Assembly: GCA_005784505.1 (NCBI GenBank)
Contig: VCAZ01000025.1
Span: 3,928,501 to 3,992,500, forward strand
Origin: Bagarius yarrelli
Taxonomy: Eukaryota; Chordata; Actinopteri; Siluriformes; Sisoridae
Length of the DNA: 64,000 bases
Direction of reading: 5' to 3'
A program made the translations under genes and the position numbers. How positions within the stretch are numbered: position 1 is the stretch's first letter; the number at the start of each line of letters is the position of its first letter. This document shows positions 61,171-64,000 of the stretch, in pieces. The notes under the pieces are model-generated. The model ran no database searches. It was not told where the DNA came from and saw nothing but the letters and a program-made list of their open reading frames with translations.

Positions 61171-64000
61171 TTTTTTTTTTTTGAAAGTAAAAAAAAAAAT
61201 GTTGACGCTGGTGAGATCATTAGTACTGAAATCTGTAGTTCAGGTCAAATCTGAACTTTTTTTAATTCAATTTTATTTTTAAACATAGAAAGGTTTGCAA
61301 TTTGGTAATTTGCTTATAAGAGGAAGAAAACTCAACAAAAGGTTGGTTCACAGCAACATTATCACACTCTGTGCCAACGTAAAAAAAAAAATCTGAACAT
61401 CCCTTAAAACAACAGGTCATTGAGAGCCATCACAAAACATACCGTGTCTTGGCCCACACCCAGACAAACTGGAAATGTAAGTCTCGACTGAAGGGGCCGG
61501 GAATACGTCCATGAAAAAAAAAAAAAAAAAAAACCTAAACAAACGCAAATATTGCTTCATGAAACAAAAGTATGAGGAAATATAAACATTATTTTTACAA
61601 AGCATGAGTTACGTGTGAACTTTTCATTCACTGTCTGCCATTGGGCTTAAAATCCAAATTCAGTCCCTATATGCAAGGCAAAGTGCAATACTACGTGTGG
61701 CCTCACTAAGACATAAAAATAGTATTTTAAAATGTATTAAATGGTATAAATAATACCAAAAAACAACATTAAAAAACAATTAAACAAGCAAAAAAGTTCA
61801 CTAGTACACTACATTTACTTTGTGGGACTGCACACCAAACAACAAAAGTAAATAAAACGAAAACTACTTTTGCAGATGTATTCTACCAACGCGTTTATTC
61901 TGAATAACTCTAAAGAATATGGTTCGGTTTTAGTTTTTAGGTTTAGGGTTAACGTCCGGTAAAGTCTAGTTTATGTTTTTCATTTACATTAAGATTATTT
62001 GATTTTTTTTTTTTTAAATATAGATCCAAAACTTCTAAAATAAATCTAGAAAATTCCAAAACCAATCCAAATGGAAATCGAAAATATATTTCACAATTTT
62101 AGACTAGAAAATTTCCAAACTAAACAAAAAACAGAGAAAATCCCAAATCTGCAACTTAAAAAAAATTGCCTAAACTGTAGGAAAGCTAGCTGGCATGAAC
62201 ACACACATTGTTCCTTAGCATCATAACTATTTTGGAAAAATCCTTATTTGCATTGCTTACGAACCGTGTGTCCCCTTATAAATAGCCAAATATAATCTTT
62301 TAAAAACATTATCACATCACGAAAGAGACGAGGTCTGGCGAGATCACTGCCGCAAATATTGGTCTAGCTACAAAAGTGAGAAACTTAGTGAAGTGTTGCT
62401 ACATGCCAGATGAGACAGGGGAGGGAATTTCCCCTTTCCAACTTGGAAAGATTTCTAAGGACTTACACATTTAGGCAAAGATTTCAATTAAAAAAGGAAG
62501 ACAGGCTAAAACTTCTTCCTGAGCTTCAGGCAAGGCAAACATCGGTTCCAACACATTTTTTTTTTCTCTATACTCGTAGACGTTAAAGTCCCGTTTACAA
62601 AAGCAGTTCACATGTATAACTTTATAAAAATAACGAAAACTAATAAGTACCGCAATTCAAACCACTTGAACCCTGAGATACCATAACCCGTCATTAAACC
62701 CTGGATTAGCTGCATATTAAAGCTCGTTTAAGTGACACGTCTTGTATACAAAACTACATAATGGTTTAGTGATGCAATGGAAAAAGGGTTACACCGTTAA
62801 TACAAAGATTGTTAAACCCAAACTGCTCGCTTGTTCTTTTCAAAATGTACTCAACACATAGTTCGGGTTGAATAAATGTACCAAATTATGGCAACACCAA
62901 GTCATTAGCGTAACTAAATTTGCACATCAAACCAAAAAAAACAAAAGAAGAAGAAAAAACTACTTTTGCAGCTATATTTCACTGCGCTGTCATTCCGATT
63001 AACCCTAAAACAAAGAATGTGAACACTCAATCCGACCCCCTTCAACATAAAATATATTTTTGGATTAAAGCAAGATTATTTAACGTGTAATCCAAAGTAG
63101 AAACGTTTTCATCTACTACTAGTAACAATGTGAAAAACTAAAACTTGAGCAATTTCTTAATATTAAACCTAAAGAATTATATGTAATAATATAACTCAAC
63201 ACAAATATCTCCCCAAAAAAAACGTTAACGCTAACATTTGGGTTAAAAGACCAAACATGGACTCATCTATGAGACAAAACAACTCCGTTATATCGTAAAG
63301 TTCTTACATAGATGTTTCATTAGGTGCAGATTTAAAAAAATAAAGCAAGATAAAGAGCATTTTGTTTAAGATGGCGGACATTTCTACTTTCCAAAACCTT
63401 GGATACGGAATAGAGTCTGGATGAATAGGCCACGAAAATCTAATAAAATCTGAAAGAACAGAGACGCTCATACTCGAGTTCCTTTTATCACAGTCAACAC
63501 TGCTGACCTGCAATTGACTTTTGCAGTATACGATCCGTTACGGAATAGAAGCGATAAAGATTCACACAATTCGCTGTCGGCCAGATGCCTACGGGTTCCC
63601 CTCAATCTGTTCTTCATGATGTTTTAGCGTTTTTCCTTGTCAGTTTCACTTCTGGTTCGTTTATAATGAAAATACGTAAACTCCACTTAAACACACTATC
63701 TTAATATAAAAATAATTGATTGACTACACTTTTGTCAGGCGCTGGTTTAATAAAATACAAAAGAAATTGTAACACACAAAAAGCAATACTTTACAGAAGA
63801 CATGGCTTCTTTGTCACCTAAAAGACGACCAAACGACGACATTTTGTTCGTCAGGCATTTACACACTAAATATTTCTGCTGCAAATGGAAAGTTAGACTT
63901 TTGCAGAGAAAATTAGAATTAAACAAATGATTATTCAGGTTGTAACGAGCTGTAAATTAAAGTAGTAATAGCAGCGAGACACACAACTGCTGTGTGTTGT

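Larger units (their letters stand above)
52642..64000. other. Putative mark2 intron 1 and upstream sequence, no coding exon recognised
   Basis: No exon with a recognisable product on either strand, and no match to the short first MARK2 coding exon. Contains (GA)n at 55223-55267, (AAAT)n at 56896-56925, (CA)n at 58372-58414, a MITE-like fragment at 55556-55700, a SINE at 61004-61170 and a homeodomain-site-rich patch at 59370-59440. Somewhat CpG-richer stretches near 53,160-53,600 and 60,160-60,330 could be alternative promoters, but nothing decides this. Confidence 0.5.

Overview
The window looks like genomic DNA of a teleost fish. It has AT-rich, intron-rich organisation, vertebrate splice signals, many microsatellites, tRNA-derived SINEs ending in the fish-type tail (…gtctgccaaatg…taaatgtaaatg), Tc1/mariner relics and an L2-type LINE. 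The SINE tail is abundant in catfish and other ostariophysans, but I cannot fix the species from this alone.

Layout. 1-12.4 kb: no protein-coding gene recognised; a truncated Tc1 transposase, a mariner MITE, SINE copies and microsatellites. 12.5-13 kb: a GC-richer patch with splice signals on the minus strand, possibly the 5' end of an unidentified transcript. 16.8-19.5 kb (+): bad, the BH3-only apoptosis regulator, with three coding exons and an NF-Y/CRE-like promoter. 19.8-20.7 kb (-): an aldo-keto reductase, tail-to-tail with bad. 26.0-28.0 kb (-): a two-RRM RBM4/RBM14-family RNA-binding protein with a proline-rich C terminus. 28.65 kb (+): tRNA-Val(CAC). 31.9-49.9 kb (-): mark2, encoding the MAP/microtubule affinity-regulating kinase, for which I resolve 18 coding exons in one continuous frame. 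Its first coding exon (initiator Met) was not found and probably lies beyond 64 kb, so 50-64 kb is read as intron 1, holding an L2 LINE and a candidate regulatory element.

Function. The genes are not an operon and share no pathway I can demonstrate. BAD promotes apoptosis by binding BCL2/BCL-XL and is silenced by phosphorylation and 14-3-3. MARK2 phosphorylates microtubule-associated proteins and polarity factors. The RRM protein probably acts in splicing or transcription. In human, BAD, MARK2 and RBM4/RBM14 all lie on 11q13, so the cluster looks like a compacted piece of an ancestral vertebrate block.

I found no convincing new biological system. The most interesting items are: a GC-AG intron in mark2 required by reading phase; tandem NAG acceptors at two mark2 exons; a 111-base G tract just 3' of mark2 and another inside a SINE tail in a mark2 intron; paired NF-Y boxes in the bad promoter; an alternating 27-bp minisatellite; and unexplained splice signals near 12.5-12.9 kb.
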